A stretch of DNA of 64,000 nt, taken from NCBI GenBank assembly GCA_016705065.1, contig JADIYY010000002.1, forward strand, positions 310,001 to 374,000, written 5' to 3'. A model generated the notes under the pieces. The model was not told where the DNA came from, ran no database searches, and saw nothing but the letters and a program-made list of their open reading frames with translations. Position numbers and translations under genes: made by a program. This document shows, piece after piece, positions 63,051 through 64,000 of the stretch. Origin of the DNA: Candidatus Aalborgiella aggregata. GTDB taxonomy: Bacteria; Pseudomonadota; Gammaproteobacteria; Burkholderiales; Burkholderiaceae_C. Position 1 is the stretch's first letter. Each line of letters begins with the position of its first letter.

Positions 63051-63109
63051 CCACTGGTCTGTCATCTTGATACACATTGATAGCGTTAATTAATTTTGAA
63101 TACATAACC

Positions 63110-63847
63110 ATGAATCAACCGAATCTACAACGGGGTGGAACGCTTTTGGGTCTGATGATAGGCGTCGTTCTCGGCTTGGCCGTGGCATTGGCTGTGGCCG
63201 TGTATGTCACCAAATCGCCCTTGGGTTTTGCGAATAAGGGACAGACTCATTCGGCCGAATCCGATGCAAACGAAGCTAAGAAAAACAAAGATTGGGACCC
63301 CAATGCCGCCTTGTACGGCAAAAACCCAGCCAAGCCTACAGTCCCCGGCACGACACCTGCTACACCTATTCCTGACGCGAATACACCTGCAGGCAAGCCT
63401 GCAAACCCAACCACAACTGCAACGACAGCGCCAACAAATACACCAGCTGCATCAGCAAAGATGCCAACTGCACCTGTGGTCCCAGGTTCCTTGAGTCCGT
63501 CTGTGCCAGCATCGAATGCTAAACCCACTGCCACGCCCAATTCGAATGACCCTATTGGTGATTTGGTTAAAGCTAAAACCGAAGCCAAGTCATCCAACCC
63601 AGGGCTTGATCCGTTTGTGTATTTCGTGCAAGCTGGCGCGTACCGAAACGCAGAAGATGCGGAAGCGCAACGCGCTCGCTTGTCACTGGCAGGGATTGAT
63701 GCCAAGGTTTCGGAACGTGAACAAGCAGGAAGAACGGTATACCGTGTGCGTGTGGGACCGATCAACAAAGAAGCTGAGGCTGAGCGTTTGAAAGAAAAAA
63801 TCAGCGCCACTGGTGCCGATGCTGCTTTGGTTCGGGCCCAACGTTGA
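63110..63847 (+). CDS. SPOR domain cell-division protein (FtsN-like)
   Basis: A 245-residue inner-membrane protein with one N-terminal helix (residues about 11-30), a long Pro/Thr/Ala-rich periplasmic linker (about 65-155) and a C-terminal SPOR domain (about 170-245, FVYFVQAGAYRNAEDAEAQR, VYRVRVGPI). SPOR domains bind denuded septal peptidoglycan. The topology is that of FtsN. The ATG at 63110 gives the expected short cytoplasmic start. Confidence 0.88.
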   Translation: MNQPNLQRGGTLLGLMIGVVLGLAVALAVAVYVTKSPLGFANKGQTHSAESDANEAKKNKDWDPNAALYGKNPAKPTVPGTTPATPIPDANTPAGKPANPTTTATTAPTNTPAASAKMPTAPVVPGSLSPSVPASNAKPTATPNSNDPIGDLVKAKTEAKSSNPGLDPFVYFVQAGAYRNAEDAEAQRARLSLAGIDAKVSEREQAGRTVYRVRVGPINKEAEAERLKEKISATGADAALVRAQR

Positions 63848-63957
63848 TTGTTTTGAATGCTTGAAGAAAAAAATTGGAACCAATACCGCTTTTTGGTTTC
63901 AAAGACTTGTATTTTTAAGCTTGTGTTTTTGATTGAAGATTTAATTTAGGAGCTTTT

Positions 63958-64000
63958 ATGAAACGCCGTCAATTTACCATAGCAGCCGCTTCATCCACCG
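63958..64000 (+). CDS. dsbA: Start of probable DsbA-type thiol:disulfide interchange protein, cut by window edge
   Basis: Only 14 codons are visible (MKRRQFTIAAASST), the start of a signal peptide, with TAGGAG as ribosome binding site. The identification rests on the conserved argS-SPOR-dsbA order in Burkholderiales and the typical MKRR start, not on any domain, so it is a prediction. Confidence 0.5.
   Translation, partial: MKRRQFTIAAASST

Overview
The window looks like a chromosomal segment of a betaproteobacterium of the order Burkholderiales, most likely Comamonadaceae-like. The evidence is gene content and order (argS followed by a SPOR protein and then dsbA; pstSCAB-phoU-phoB-phoR; algH-ruvX-pyrR-pyrB-pyrX), moderate G+C by eye, and a short interspersed repeat with a TGCTAT...ATAGCA core. 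Species cannot be assigned from the sequence alone.

Layout. 1-5 kb: assimilatory nitrogen genes nirB (5' end outside the window), nirD and a nasA broken by an internal deletion, then a lone ureD on the minus strand. 5.9-14 kb: tRNA-Arg(CCT) carrying an integrated element of about 8 kb. The element is bounded by a repeat of the tRNA 3' end and encodes a P4-type integrase, an AlpA-like regulator, a primase/helicase, a Cro-like repressor and small cargo genes, with DnaA boxes and phased short repeats that look like a replication origin. 14-21.7 kb: a DUF2189 membrane protein, then a phosphate regulon with a clear Pho box. 21.7-26.4 kb: a minus-strand operon for pyrimidine synthesis and housekeeping (algH, ruvX, pyrR, pyrB, pyrX, plsC). 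26.4-32.5 kb: photolyase, ppk2, ppx, a histone-H1-like protein with an inverted repeat at its ribosome binding site, sixA, and an OlsB-type ornithine-lipid acyltransferase behind an array of Pho half-sites. 32.6-36.5 kb: an arsenic operon (arsR, a frameshifted ATP-grasp-like gene, a thioredoxin-type arsC, ACR3, a glutaredoxin-type arsC). 36.6-41 kb: an alpha/beta hydrolase, soluble pyrophosphatase, and a membrane pyrophosphatase with a structured leader and a C-terminal OmpA-like domain. 41-46 kb: fabA-fabB and moaA-mobA-moeA, the last carrying an in-frame repeat. 46-49 kb: a decayed MmeI-like type II restriction-modification gene. 49-60.6 kb: a 13-gene aryl-polyene-type cluster with unusual members. 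60.8-64 kb: ssb, argS, a SPOR protein and the start of a probable dsbA.

Themes. Phosphorus handling recurs: Pst uptake, PhoBR control, polyphosphate (ppk2, ppx), pyrophosphatases and a phosphorus-free lipid enzyme, with Pho-box-like sites before pstS, ppk2 and olsB. The arsenic operon shares an intergenic region with one of these Pho arrays, which makes sense because arsenate enters through phosphate transporters.

A caution. Four reading frames (in the island, the ars operon, hppA and the R-M gene) are each repaired by adding one base to a short homopolymer. These may be assembly errors rather than mutations. The nasA deletion and the multiply shifted 3' part of the R-M gene cannot be explained that simply.
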